The translations under genes were made by a program, and so were the position numbers. This document shows, one piece after another, positions 1-8,294 of a stretch of 64,000 bases of DNA. Every line of letters starts with the position of its first letter. Positions within the stretch are counted from its first letter, which is position 1. The stretch is from Aliidiomarina sp047920995. Its GTDB lineage: Bacteria > Pseudomonadota > Gammaproteobacteria > Enterobacterales > Alteromonadaceae. The notes below the pieces were generated by a model. The model did no database searches. It was given only the letters and a program-made list of their open reading frames with translations, and was not told where the DNA came from. Where the stretch lies: positions 1-64,000 of the forward strand of contig NZ_JBLRWZ010000006.1 in NCBI RefSeq assembly GCF_047920995.1. The letters run 5' to 3'.

Positions 1-779
1 GCCATTTTTACGATATCGGCTACGTGCAGTGTTTCTGGGCGTACGGTTGGGTTAATACCTAATTCCTCAAGCTCCTCAGCAGACATGAGCTCTTTCATGT
101 TATTGCGCATGGTTTTACGGCGTTGGTGAAACGCAGTATGGCAAACATGGTTAAGCATGGCGCGATCGATTACCGGCCATGGTGATTCGCTGTAGGGCTC
201 CAGGCGCACAACTGCAGAGTCTACTTTGGGTGCAGGGTTAAAGGCTTCAGGTGGTACTTCAATCACCGGAATAACTTTACAGGCTTGCTGAATCATTACG
301 GTTAAGCGGCCAAAAGCTTTGCTACCTGGCTCGGCCGCCATACGCTCAACCACTTCTTTTTGCAGCATGAAATGCATATCGCTAATGCAATTCAAGTGGC
401 TCAGCAAATGGAAAATTAGCGGTGTAGAAATGTTATACGGCAAGTTACCAAATACACGGAGTGGCTTCCCTAGCTCTGCCGATAAGGCCGCGAAATCATA
501 TTTCAATGCATCGGCACGGTGCACGGTAAGCTTGCCAGCAAATTCCGGAGCATTTTCTAAACGAGCAGCCAAATCACGATCTAACTCTACTACATGTAGA
601 TGGCCAGCGCGGTCTGCTACCGGCCGAGTTAGCGCAGCTAATCCGGGGCCAATTTCCACGATAGGGTCACCCGGTTGTGGTGCAATTGCGGTAACAATTG
701 CATCAATAATCATCTCATCTTGTAAGAAGTTCTGGCCAAATCGTTTACGGGCGCGGTGCCCATCGAGAGCTTTACTCAT
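1..779 (-). CDS. rsmA: 16S rRNA (adenine1518-N6/adenine1519-N6)-dimethyltransferase RsmA (KsgA), 3' end cut by window
   Basis: The reading frame runs on the minus strand from ATG at 779 to the window edge, 259 codons, so only about a dozen C-terminal residues are missing compared with E. coli KsgA (273 aa). The N-terminus reads MSKALDGHRARKRFGQNFLQ, the usual start of the family. The SAM-binding glycine loop (VEIGPGLAALT, about residue 43) and the NLPYN catalytic motif (about residue 115) are visible. RsmA dimethylates two adjacent adenines in helix 45 of 16S rRNA late in small-subunit assembly. It lies 81 bases downstream of pdxA in the conserved lptD-surA-pdxA-rsmA order, probably the last gene of that unit within view. 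Confidence 0.97.
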   Translation of the reverse strand, partial: MSKALDGHRARKRFGQNFLQDEMIIDAIVTAIAPQPGDPIVEIGPGLAALTRPVADRAGHLHVVELDRDLAARLENAPEFAGKLTVHRADALKYDFAALSAELGKPLRVFGNLPYNISTPLIFHLLSHLNCISDMHFMLQKEVVERMAAEPGSKAFGRLTVMIQQACKVIPVIEVPPEAFNPAPKVDSAVVRLEPYSESPWPVIDRAMLNHVCHTAFHQRRKTMRNNMKELMSAEELEELGINPTVRPETLHVADIVKM

Positions 780-860
780 GCGGTGTTGGTATTCCTAACT
801 GATATGTGCGAATTAATAACGATGCTAGCAGCGCTTAACGTATTTGTACTAGTGTTTGGT

Positions 861-1856
861 TTAGGCATGTTCGAGTTGCTGGCTGGCCATATGAATTGCT
901 TGCTCAAGCGCAATCTTGAAACTGCCGCTATCGGCATTACCTAATCCGGCTAAATCAAGCGCGGTACCATGATCTACCGAGGTTCTTACGAAGGGCAAGC
1001 CAAGGGTAATGTTCACAGCTGCACCAAAACCCTTATATTTTAGCACGGGTAGGCCTTGGTCGTGGTACATGGCTAATACCACGTCGGCATTCTCTAGGTA
1101 CTTCGGTTGAAAAATGGTATCTGCCGGCAATGGTTCCGAGAGATTGTAACCATTTTGATCACGCAAGAGATTAAGCGTAGGAGTAATAACATCAATCTCT
1201 TCATAGCCCAAATGGCCACCTTCGCCCGCATGTGGATTTAAGCCACATACTAAAATGCGCGGATTATCGAGGCCGAACTTGTGCACCAAATCATGATGCA
1301 AAATATGAATTACTTGGCTCAAGCGATCGGGAGTAATTGCTCGTGATACGTACGCAAGTGGAATGTGGGTGGTTACTAGCGCCACACGCAACCCCTCTGT
1401 TGCTAGCAGCATTACTACATCTTTGCAGTTTGCTTGCTGAGCAAAATATTCAGTGTGGCCACTAAACGCAATACCAGCTTGGTTAATTATCCCTTTGTGT
1501 ACCGGGCCGGTAACCACTGCGGCAAACTCGCCATTAATATTGCCTTGGCTGGCACGTTGCAGAGTATCAATTACATACGCTCCATTCGCTTCATTAAGGG
1601 TTCCCGCTACTGCAGGCTCTCGTAATGGAATATTGCATAGCGTAAGCGTACCCGCTTGCTGAGATTGTGGTGCTTGATCGGGGCGATACGGCAGGAGTTG
1701 CAGTGGTAAGCCGAGTTGCTTGGCGCGCTCCGCTAATAATTCTCCATCGGCACAAACAACAAGCTCAGCAGGCCAAGGCTGCTGAGCAAGTGTAATGATT
1801 AAATCTGGGCCAATGCCCGCTGGTTCCCCAGGGGTTACTGCGATGCGCAAGGTCAT
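861..1856 (-). CDS. pdxA: 4-hydroxythreonine-4-phosphate dehydrogenase PdxA
   Basis: This 331-residue protein is the NAD-dependent enzyme of pyridoxal 5'-phosphate synthesis that oxidises 4-phosphohydroxy-L-threonine. The family length is about 330 residues. The metal-ligand histidines of the family can be placed in GHTEYFA, TTHIPL, GLNPHAGEGG and YHDQGLPVLKYKGF, and GTALDLAG near the C-terminus is also typical. The start ATG at 1856 directly abuts the surA stop codon at 1857-1859, which suggests translational coupling inside a surA-pdxA-rsmA transcript. Cytoplasmic. Nothing unusual seen. Confidence 0.97.
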   Translation of the reverse strand: MTLRIAVTPGEPAGIGPDLIITLAQQPWPAELVVCADGELLAERAKQLGLPLQLLPYRPDQAPQSQQAGTLTLCNIPLREPAVAGTLNEANGAYVIDTLQRASQGNINGEFAAVVTGPVHKGIINQAGIAFSGHTEYFAQQANCKDVVMLLATEGLRVALVTTHIPLAYVSRAITPDRLSQVIHILHHDLVHKFGLDNPRILVCGLNPHAGEGGHLGYEEIDVITPTLNLLRDQNGYNLSEPLPADTIFQPKYLENADVVLAMYHDQGLPVLKYKGFGAAVNITLGLPFVRTSVDHGTALDLAGLGNADSGSFKIALEQAIHMASQQLEHA

Positions 1857-3140
1857 TTAGGTGCGAATATCCACGAAGGCATTATCACGCAATTCCTGTA
1901 ACCAAACATCGAGTTCTTCTTGGAACTTACGGCTGTACAATATTTGTTGCGCTTGTTCCAGTAAACGTTGCTCAGTAACATCTTGCTGTCTGCGCTCAAG
2001 CACTTCAACAATATGCCAACCATGGGTAGTACGGAAAGGTTCGGAAATTACATTCAAATCGAGTTGGCGAACGCGATCACGGAACTCGGGAACGTAAATA
2101 TCTGGTACTGCCCATTGCAGAACGCCGTTTTCTGTTGCGGAGCCAGGATCTGCTGAGTGCTCACGGGCTAATTCGCCAAAAGATTTCTCGCCCGCAATTA
2201 CTTGCTCACGAAATTCTTGCAGCATTTGTTGGGCACGATTTTCCGATAAAATCACCGAAGGGCGAATAAGAATATGGCGTGCTAACACTTCCTCATTGGT
2301 AGCTTGTTGTGCACCACGTACATCTTGAATTTTCAAAATGTGGTAGCCCAAGCCGCTGCGCAATAAACCCGCAACATGGCCTTTTTCTTGGTTTTCCAAT
2401 GCACTAGCAAACAAAGTTGGCATTGAGTTGATGGTCATCCACCCCATATCACCACCTTCAAGCGCGTTTTGCGCACTGGAAGCGGTAATGGCTAATTGGC
2501 CGAAATCGTCACCAGCACGAGCTAACTCGAGCACACGCTCGGCACGTTGGCGCGCTGCAGGCTCATCGGTATTGCCCTCTTCATCTTGTAAACTTACCAA
2601 GATATGAGCAACGCGATATTCAGTATTTTGATCGCCTTGTTGAGAAATAATGTCAGCTAATAAATTAATTTCTTGAGGGCTCATATAAATACGGCGCTGA
2701 ATGCTTGCACGCTGCACTTCCGACATCACGATTTGTTTACGAATTTCTTCGCGATATTCTGCCCAACTTGCGCCTTCGCGAGTTACTTCTTGGCGTAGCG
2801 CATCTACTGGCATGTTGTTTTCATTGGCGATACTGGCAATGGCTTGATCCAAGTAAGCATCATCAATACGAATACCCATTCGCTCCGCCATTTGCATTTG
2901 CAGCTTCTGCAGAATTAAGCGTTCTGCTGCTTGGGTTTTTAACGCGGTATCGGAAGGCATAGTGCCGCTACTGTTACGCACTTCTGTGCGCACGTTCTCG
3001 ATTAGCTCGTTGAGCTCGCTTTCGAGAATAACTTGTTCATTTACCACGATAGCAACGCGGTCAAGAAGAGTTTCTGCGTACGCCATAGTGCTGGCCAGCA
3101 TGGCAACAACACCAAAAGCCAAGGCTGTAATTTTTCTCAT
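1857..3140 (-). CDS. surA: periplasmic peptidyl-prolyl isomerase / outer-membrane protein chaperone SurA
   Basis: The 427-residue protein begins with a Sec signal peptide (MRKITALAFGVVAMLASTMAYA) followed by the SurA N-terminal chaperone domain and two parvulin domains, marked by EYRVAHILVSL (about residue 176) and ARHILIRPS (about residue 287). Length matches E. coli SurA (428 aa). SurA escorts unfolded beta-barrel proteins through the periplasm to the BAM complex; LptD, encoded just upstream, is one of its best known clients. Gene order lptD-surA-pdxA-rsmA is the standard one in gammaproteobacteria. Confidence 0.97.
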   Translation of the reverse strand: MRKITALAFGVVAMLASTMAYAETLLDRVAIVVNEQVILESELNELIENVRTEVRNSSGTMPSDTALKTQAAERLILQKLQMQMAERMGIRIDDAYLDQAIASIANENNMPVDALRQEVTREGASWAEYREEIRKQIVMSEVQRASIQRRIYMSPQEINLLADIISQQGDQNTEYRVAHILVSLQDEEGNTDEPAARQRAERVLELARAGDDFGQLAITASSAQNALEGGDMGWMTINSMPTLFASALENQEKGHVAGLLRSGLGYHILKIQDVRGAQQATNEEVLARHILIRPSVILSENRAQQMLQEFREQVIAGEKSFGELAREHSADPGSATENGVLQWAVPDIYVPEFRDRVRQLDLNVISEPFRTTHGWHIVEVLERRQQDVTEQRLLEQAQQILYSRKFQEELDVWLQELRDNAFVDIRT

Positions 3141-3151
3141 AAAGCTTCCAA

Positions 3152-5494
3152 TTAATTACTTAAATAAAACGGTCTACGGTACCCGAAGATCCCCTGTTGC
3201 AGCATATTCATCATGCCGCTAGCACTATTGCTCAATCCTGTGAGTATGAATTGAACGCTAATGCCATTATCAAAATCTGCTGCTGGTAACGGGCCATCAG
3301 CAAAGGTTAAATCATAATTTCTATTTACCCGTCGATACGCACTTACTTGCATCGACCAACAACAATTATCATATTGCAATCCAACCAACGCATCCATCGT
3401 TCGGTTGGTGCGCAAATCTGAGTACCAATGGCTCGCTACCGACCAATTGTCAGAGAGTTTCCAAGCGGCGATTAAACCTACTTGTTCAACTTCTTCATCG
3501 GTACCTACTAAACTGCGCACTCTACGATGGTTTAACTGTATCAAGTTCCCCTCATCTTTACGATACTCAACCGCAACTCTACTTTTGCGTACCGAACTAA
3601 TATCGGTATCGTATTGCATGGCTGAACTTACATACCAGCGCGTGCTAAGTTGAAAATCGAGCTCTGCCGCAATCTCAGAATTACTCGCAGTTACTCTGCT
3701 CGTTTCATCGAACAATTGGGTTTGGCTCTCATCAAGGTAGATTATCTGACCTAAGCTAAAGCGCAGAAGTTCCTCAGCGTTATTATCAAAAAAACTAGTA
3801 GTTGCACCCAAGGTAACTTGGTGGGCATCAGCAATGCGATCTAACCCAGAGAAACGGCGGGGTCTAAACAAGCTGTGATAATCATCTTGCATAAGAATGG
3901 TATCGTAAATACCGATTTGCGTTTGGTCTTGCTGCGGCACATACAAATATTGCACTTGTGGCGTTAAAGTTTGTAACCCGCGGCCACTATTAAATGCGCG
4001 CTCTAGGTGAATTCTACCATGCCAGCGGAACTGGGGCAGGTAGCGTGTTACCGAAGCTGCTCGAGTAGCATCTTCAGTTTGTTCAAAGTGCGTAAGCATA
4101 TAACTTAAATCAGCCTGCCAATCCCAAGCAGGGCGCACCACTTCATAACTTAGTGTAGGTTCCGCATGCCATCGAGTGGCGCTATCATCGGCATCGTTAG
4201 GATTGCGGAAATGGCTGAATTCGGAAAACATTTTCAGGCGCAAATTACTTGCCAGAGCTTGATCGTGCCATACGCTTGCCCGCGGCAAAGTGCGATAAGG
4301 CGCACGGTAGGGGCCAAGCATTTGAAAATCTTCAAACTGAATTTGCGCGCGTGTAGCACCATTATTGTAATCAACTTGCCCACGGCGATATAAGTGCGGA
4401 TCTGCACGATTAAAGAAATCACTACCAAAATCATTGATATAAGCACTATCACTTACTTGGGCTATATCAATGTAACCACTCCAGCGCTCATTAAAACTAC
4501 TTACATTTTCAACCCGCCAAAACGAACGGCTGTTATTGTTATTACTTTCGTTATCATTCGCCAGTAGTTCGAAGGTTACGTCTACTTCGTGCTGCTCACT
4601 CAGGTAGCGTATCTCAGTGTTCGCCATGATACCGCGGCGGCTCATAAAGCGCGGGGTAAAGGTTAAATCATAGTTCTCGGCAAGATTAATATAGTAGGGC
4701 ACTTCCAGTTCTGCGCCGTTGCGGGCCGAGCTACGCACGGTAGGATATAAAAAGCCTGATTTGCGCTCGTCGTTTAGAGGAAATGAAAAGCGCGGTACAT
4801 AAAGCACGGGCACATTAAAAATACGGAATTGAGCGTGGTGTGCAACACCCCAATTATCTTCCTCACCTACATCAATTTGCGCTGCTTTAATCAACCATGC
4901 TGGGCGATCTCCAGGGCAAGTGGTAAAGGTGCCATCATGCAAGGAAACAACGCGCTCGCCTTCGCTAGCATTGATATTAATGCGGCCGGCGGTGCCAAAG
5001 GCCGCGTTGGGAATTAAGTAATATTCGCTATCCAAGATGCTTGCACTTTGCGATAGGCTATCGGCGGCAATATCGGCAGCGCGCACGGCAATATAGCCAT
5101 CGGAATAGGTAAGCCCGCCGCTGGCAGTAAACTGGTTGGTAAGTTGATCAAAACTTGCACTTTGCGTGGTTAGCCGCTGATCACCTTGTAAAAAGAATAC
5201 GTTGCCCCGAAACTCAGCAAAGCGGTTGGCTTCAATATGGGTTTCGTCGGCGCGCACTAAAATATCATCTACGGCAAGCTCGCTACCGCGTATGCTTTGT
5301 TCGCGCAGCGGCATATTGGTTACCCAGGTAGGCACAACGTGGCAAGCGTTTATTTCCGGTAAAGCCGGTTGAGGCGCTGGCACAGAATCATTATTTTGGC
5401 CAACAGCTGGCGTGCTCATGGCTACTGAGCAAGCAGCAGCAACAATGCTAAGGCGAAGCGATTTTAATGTTGTTGAGTGCGCCGTTGAAATCAT
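3152..5494 (-). CDS. lptD: LPS-assembly outer-membrane protein LptD
   Basis: A 780-residue outer-membrane protein that inserts lipopolysaccharide into the outer leaflet with LptE. I place the start at ATG 5494, giving the signal peptide MISTAHSTTLKSLRLSIVAA...MSTPAVGQ; an in-frame ATG at 5548 would add 18 residues before it and is less likely. An OstA/LptA-like jellyroll domain (about residues 70-200) precedes the large C-terminal beta-barrel. Four cysteines are in the positions expected for the two structural disulphides: one after the signal peptide (INACHVV), one in TTCPGDRPAW, and an adjacent pair in DNCCWSMQ. Divergent from amgK; first gene of the surA-pdxA-rsmA unit. Confidence 0.95.
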   Translation of the reverse strand: MISTAHSTTLKSLRLSIVAAACSVAMSTPAVGQNNDSVPAPQPALPEINACHVVPTWVTNMPLREQSIRGSELAVDDILVRADETHIEANRFAEFRGNVFFLQGDQRLTTQSASFDQLTNQFTASGGLTYSDGYIAVRAADIAADSLSQSASILDSEYYLIPNAAFGTAGRININASEGERVVSLHDGTFTTCPGDRPAWLIKAAQIDVGEEDNWGVAHHAQFRIFNVPVLYVPRFSFPLNDERKSGFLYPTVRSSARNGAELEVPYYINLAENYDLTFTPRFMSRRGIMANTEIRYLSEQHEVDVTFELLANDNESNNNNSRSFWRVENVSSFNERWSGYIDIAQVSDSAYINDFGSDFFNRADPHLYRRGQVDYNNGATRAQIQFEDFQMLGPYRAPYRTLPRASVWHDQALASNLRLKMFSEFSHFRNPNDADDSATRWHAEPTLSYEVVRPAWDWQADLSYMLTHFEQTEDATRAASVTRYLPQFRWHGRIHLERAFNSGRGLQTLTPQVQYLYVPQQDQTQIGIYDTILMQDDYHSLFRPRRFSGLDRIADAHQVTLGATTSFFDNNAEELLRFSLGQIIYLDESQTQLFDETSRVTASNSEIAAELDFQLSTRWYVSSAMQYDTDISSVRKSRVAVEYRKDEGNLIQLNHRRVRSLVGTDEEVEQVGLIAAWKLSDNWSVASHWYSDLRTNRTMDALVGLQYDNCCWSMQVSAYRRVNRNYDLTFADGPLPAADFDNGISVQFILTGLSNSASGMMNMLQQGIFGYRRPFYLSN

Positions 5495-5627
5495 GAATCC
5501 CGTTATTTCTATCTTGGTTGTTCGTGCAAGAGCAACATAATAAAGCAATTTCCTTCTGCGGGCTATTTGCTAAGATGCACAATTACCGAATTCATTATGA
5601 AAAATTGAACTGCAAAGGAAATCTCCT

Positions 5628-6683
5628 GTGGTAAATGAACGAATCGTGCAACTGGCAACTTGGGTTGCCAAGGCATTAAGTACCATTCACGGCACCACTA
5701 TTCACACTCGTAACCTGAAGATTGCAACGCTTGCAGGCGATGCCAGCTTTCGTCGTTACTTTCGCGTAACGCTCACAACGAAGTTGCGGTGTGTAACTTA
5801 TGTGTTGGTAGATGCACCACCGCCAGAATCACTCGAACCTTTTGTATCGATTGCGCTTGCCTATGCAAAAGCAGGTGTGCGAGTACCGAAAGTGTTGGCG
5901 AGTAACCCTAAATTGGGCGCCATGCTGCAAGAGGATTTTGGCGATCAGTTGTTTTTTTCTGCTGCCGAGCAAAGTGCTAACGCCGTTGAACTATACAATG
6001 CGGCGATTCAGAGCTTGCCAGCGATTATGCGGGTGAAAGCGCATCGCCAAGGTACGTTACCACCCTATGATCGAGCATTGCTAGAGCGTGAAAATAGCTT
6101 GTTCCGTGATTGGTTGTTAAGCACCCATTTGCAGTTAAAGCTAACGCCAACAGAAGAACATATGTGGCAAAAATTTAGTGAGGTGTTGATTCAGAATGCA
6201 TTACTGCAACCGCAAGTGGGGGTGCATCGTGATTACCATTCTAGAAATCTGATGATGTTGGGCGATAGCGCCGAAGCACTTGGCGTGATTGATTTCCAAG
6301 ATGCAGTAGTAGGCCCAATTACCTACGATGTGGTGTCGCTGCTACGTGATTGCTATCGAGTGTTGCCGGCTGAACAGTTGCACACATTGTGCAATACCGC
6401 TTACGAACTGTGTTTGCATGAGCAGTTGTTACCAGTCAGTACGAGTGCCGAGCAATGGCAACGTTGGTTTGATTTGATGGGCCTTCAGCGGCATACCAAA
6501 GCAGCAGGGATTTTTGCGCGCTTGTATCATCGAGATGATAAAGCCGGATATTTAGCTGATATTCCTACCACAGTGGCATATTTGCAGAACGTTGCTAGCC
6601 AATACGCAGAGTTTGCCGAGTATCAGCAGTTACTTACAGATAAAATATTGCCTGCAATTGCCGCGCAGAACGTGGAGAGCTAA
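5628..6683 (+). CDS. amgK: anomeric N-acetylmuramate/N-acetylglucosamine kinase AmgK
   Basis: A 351-residue aminoglycoside-phosphotransferase-fold kinase. The start is GTG at 5628 with AAGGAA at 5615-5620. The catalytic loop HRDYHSRNLM (about residue 200) and the metal-binding GVIDFQDAVVGP are typical of AmgK, which phosphorylates the anomeric carbon of MurNAc and GlcNAc recovered from peptidoglycan turnover. murU follows after 3 bases, and the pair is divergent from lptD, the same neighbourhood as in pseudomonads. Together they form a shortcut from recycled MurNAc to UDP-MurNAc that bypasses MurA. Family assignment is strong; substrate is inferred from the murU linkage. Confidence 0.9.
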   Translation: MVNERIVQLATWVAKALSTIHGTTIHTRNLKIATLAGDASFRRYFRVTLTTKLRCVTYVLVDAPPPESLEPFVSIALAYAKAGVRVPKVLASNPKLGAMLQEDFGDQLFFSAAEQSANAVELYNAAIQSLPAIMRVKAHRQGTLPPYDRALLERENSLFRDWLLSTHLQLKLTPTEEHMWQKFSEVLIQNALLQPQVGVHRDYHSRNLMMLGDSAEALGVIDFQDAVVGPITYDVVSLLRDCYRVLPAEQLHTLCNTAYELCLHEQLLPVSTSAEQWQRWFDLMGLQRHTKAAGIFARLYHRDDKAGYLADIPTTVAYLQNVASQYAEFAEYQQLLTDKILPAIAAQNVES

Positions 6684-6686
6684 GCG

Positions 6687-7421
6687 ATGAATTCAGCCAT
6701 GCCAGTGGATACAAGGCCAGTGGATACAGGCATCCGCAAACAAGCCATGATTCTTGCTGCGGGCCGTGGTGAGCGTATGCGGCCACTTACCGATCATACC
6801 CCAAAACCGTTATTAACCTTGGCAGGTAAGCCGCTGATCGTTTGGCATATCGAAAAGCTCGCAGCGGCAGGTGTTACCGATATTGTGGTGAATACAGCTT
6901 GGCTAGGTGAGCAATTACAGCAGCAGTTGGGCAATGGCGAGAAGTGGGGCGTGCGCATTCAGTGGTCGCCGGAACCGGCAGGTGGCTTAGAAACGGCCGG
7001 GGGTATTATGCACGCATTACCTTACTTTCAAGATCAGCCGTTCATTGTAGTAAATGGTGATATTTGGAGTGATTTCGCCTATTCCAGATTGCTTACCAAG
7101 GTTACCGAAATGGCAGCCATGCCGCACATATTGGCGCACTTGGTGTTGGTAAATAACCCGATTCACCATCCTCAGGGCGATTTCACGCTAAGGGATACGG
7201 GGGTAGTAGATGCCCCCGGGCTCACGTTTAGTGGCATGAGTGTGCTGCATCCACAATTATTTTATGGCTCAGAAGGTGGTTTCTTAAAATTACGGCCATT
7301 TCTAAGTGCGGCTATGCAGCGCCATGCGGTAACAGGCGAACACCACCAAGGAAGCTGGGCAGATATTGGCACCCCTGAGCGGCTCAGCGAACTTAATGCG
7401 CAGCTAAGCTCGGCAGATTAA
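6687..7421 (+). CDS. murU: N-acetylmuramate alpha-1-phosphate uridylyltransferase MurU
   Basis: A 244-residue nucleotidyltransferase with the sugar-nucleotide signature AMILAAGRGERMRPLTD followed by TPKPLL, and the metal-binding aspartate in VVNGDIWSDF. It makes UDP-MurNAc from MurNAc-1-phosphate and UTP, the step after AmgK. The chosen start ATG 6687 has GGAG at 6674-6677; this gives an N-terminal tail of about 18 residues before the usual first strand, containing a short duplicated PVDT unit (see repeat). Internal ATGs at 6699 and 6747 are alternatives; the last would give the canonical family N-terminus but has no clear ribosome site. Confidence 0.92.
   Translation: MNSAMPVDTRPVDTGIRKQAMILAAGRGERMRPLTDHTPKPLLTLAGKPLIVWHIEKLAAAGVTDIVVNTAWLGEQLQQQLGNGEKWGVRIQWSPEPAGGLETAGGIMHALPYFQDQPFIVVNGDIWSDFAYSRLLTKVTEMAAMPHILAHLVLVNNPIHHPQGDFTLRDTGVVDAPGLTFSGMSVLHPQLFYGSEGGFLKLRPFLSAAMQRHAVTGEHHQGSWADIGTPERLSELNAQLSSAD
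6701..6730 (+). repeat. 15-bp tandem duplication in the murU N-terminus
   Basis: Two copies of a 15-base unit beginning GCCAGTGGATACA, at 6701-6715 and 6716-6730, differ at one base. Translated in the murU frame they give PVDTR then PVDTG. The unit length is a multiple of three, so the frame is kept. Confidence 0.85.
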
Positions 7422-7463
7422 CCTGCTTACTACTGCTTTGCGGCTGCCTAGGTGGGCCGTGTA

Positions 7464-8147
7464 TTAAAATTGCGCGGGTAGGAAGAACTCCATAGGCTCG
7501 CCGGTACTTGGATGCGTAAACGCAAGGTATTCGGCATGCAGCATTAAGCGCGGGGTTGCGGCAGTGATTGCCGGCGTTCCATATAGGCGATCACCCAAAA
7601 TAGGATGGCCAAGTTGTTGCATGTGCACGCGTAATTGGTGCGAACGCCCGGTTATAGGGGTAAGCAATACCTCACTCCACTGTATCGATTCGTTAATGGA
7701 TTGTGTTGCAGAATCGGTACTTATAGACACCCGCTCATAATGAGTAAGCGATGGCTTTCCTTGTTCATGGCATACCATTTGTTTTGGTCGGTTTGGCCAA
7801 TCACAGCGCAGTGGTAAATCAATACTTCCAGAAGCATTGTTAACACTACCGGCTACTCGTGCGCGATATTGTTTTTTCACCAACCGCTGTTCAAACTGTT
7901 TCCCCAGCTCACCCTGAGTTGGCTTGTTTAACGCCATTAACAGCAACCCAGATGTGGCCATATCCAACCGATGCACAATGCGCGCTTCCGGCAGCACTCT
8001 GCGTACTCGCAGTTCCAGGCTATCTTTGTGCTCTAAAGCTTTGCCGGGAACCGTAAGTAGCCCTGCATGCTTGTGCAGTACGAGCAAATTATCATCGCGA
8101 TAGATAAATTCGAGATAGGGCTGTTGCGGTGGATTATAGATCAACAT
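7464..8147 (-). CDS. rluA: 23S rRNA U746 / tRNA U32 pseudouridine synthase RluA
   Basis: A 227-residue RluA-family pseudouridine synthase. The catalytic aspartate sits in IVHRLDMATSGLLLMAL, and the stretch LRCDWPNRPKQMVC plus the C-terminal ITGRSHQLRVHMQQLGHPI match RluA itself rather than RluC/RluD; there is no S4 domain, as expected for RluA. I chose ATG 8147 because E. coli RluA starts near the same YNPPQ segment; an upstream ATG at 8183 would add 12 residues and cannot be ruled out since neither start has a strong ribosome site. Divergent from phoH; convergent with murU. Confidence 0.92.
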   Translation of the reverse strand: MLIYNPPQQPYLEFIYRDDNLLVLHKHAGLLTVPGKALEHKDSLELRVRRVLPEARIVHRLDMATSGLLLMALNKPTQGELGKQFEQRLVKKQYRARVAGSVNNASGSIDLPLRCDWPNRPKQMVCHEQGKPSLTHYERVSISTDSATQSINESIQWSEVLLTPITGRSHQLRVHMQQLGHPILGDRLYGTPAITAATPRLMLHAEYLAFTHPSTGEPMEFFLPAQF

Positions 8148-8294
8148 GAGTAGGTTCAAATTAGTGAAAACGGCGGCAAGCATAGCAGAAATGCGCGCTA
8201 GAAAAAATTAGCAAAAAAACTTCATTTGGTAATAGCAGGTTCATGTTCATAGGCTAAGCTTAAGGTGACAACAACAACAAATGAGGCGCTTAAT

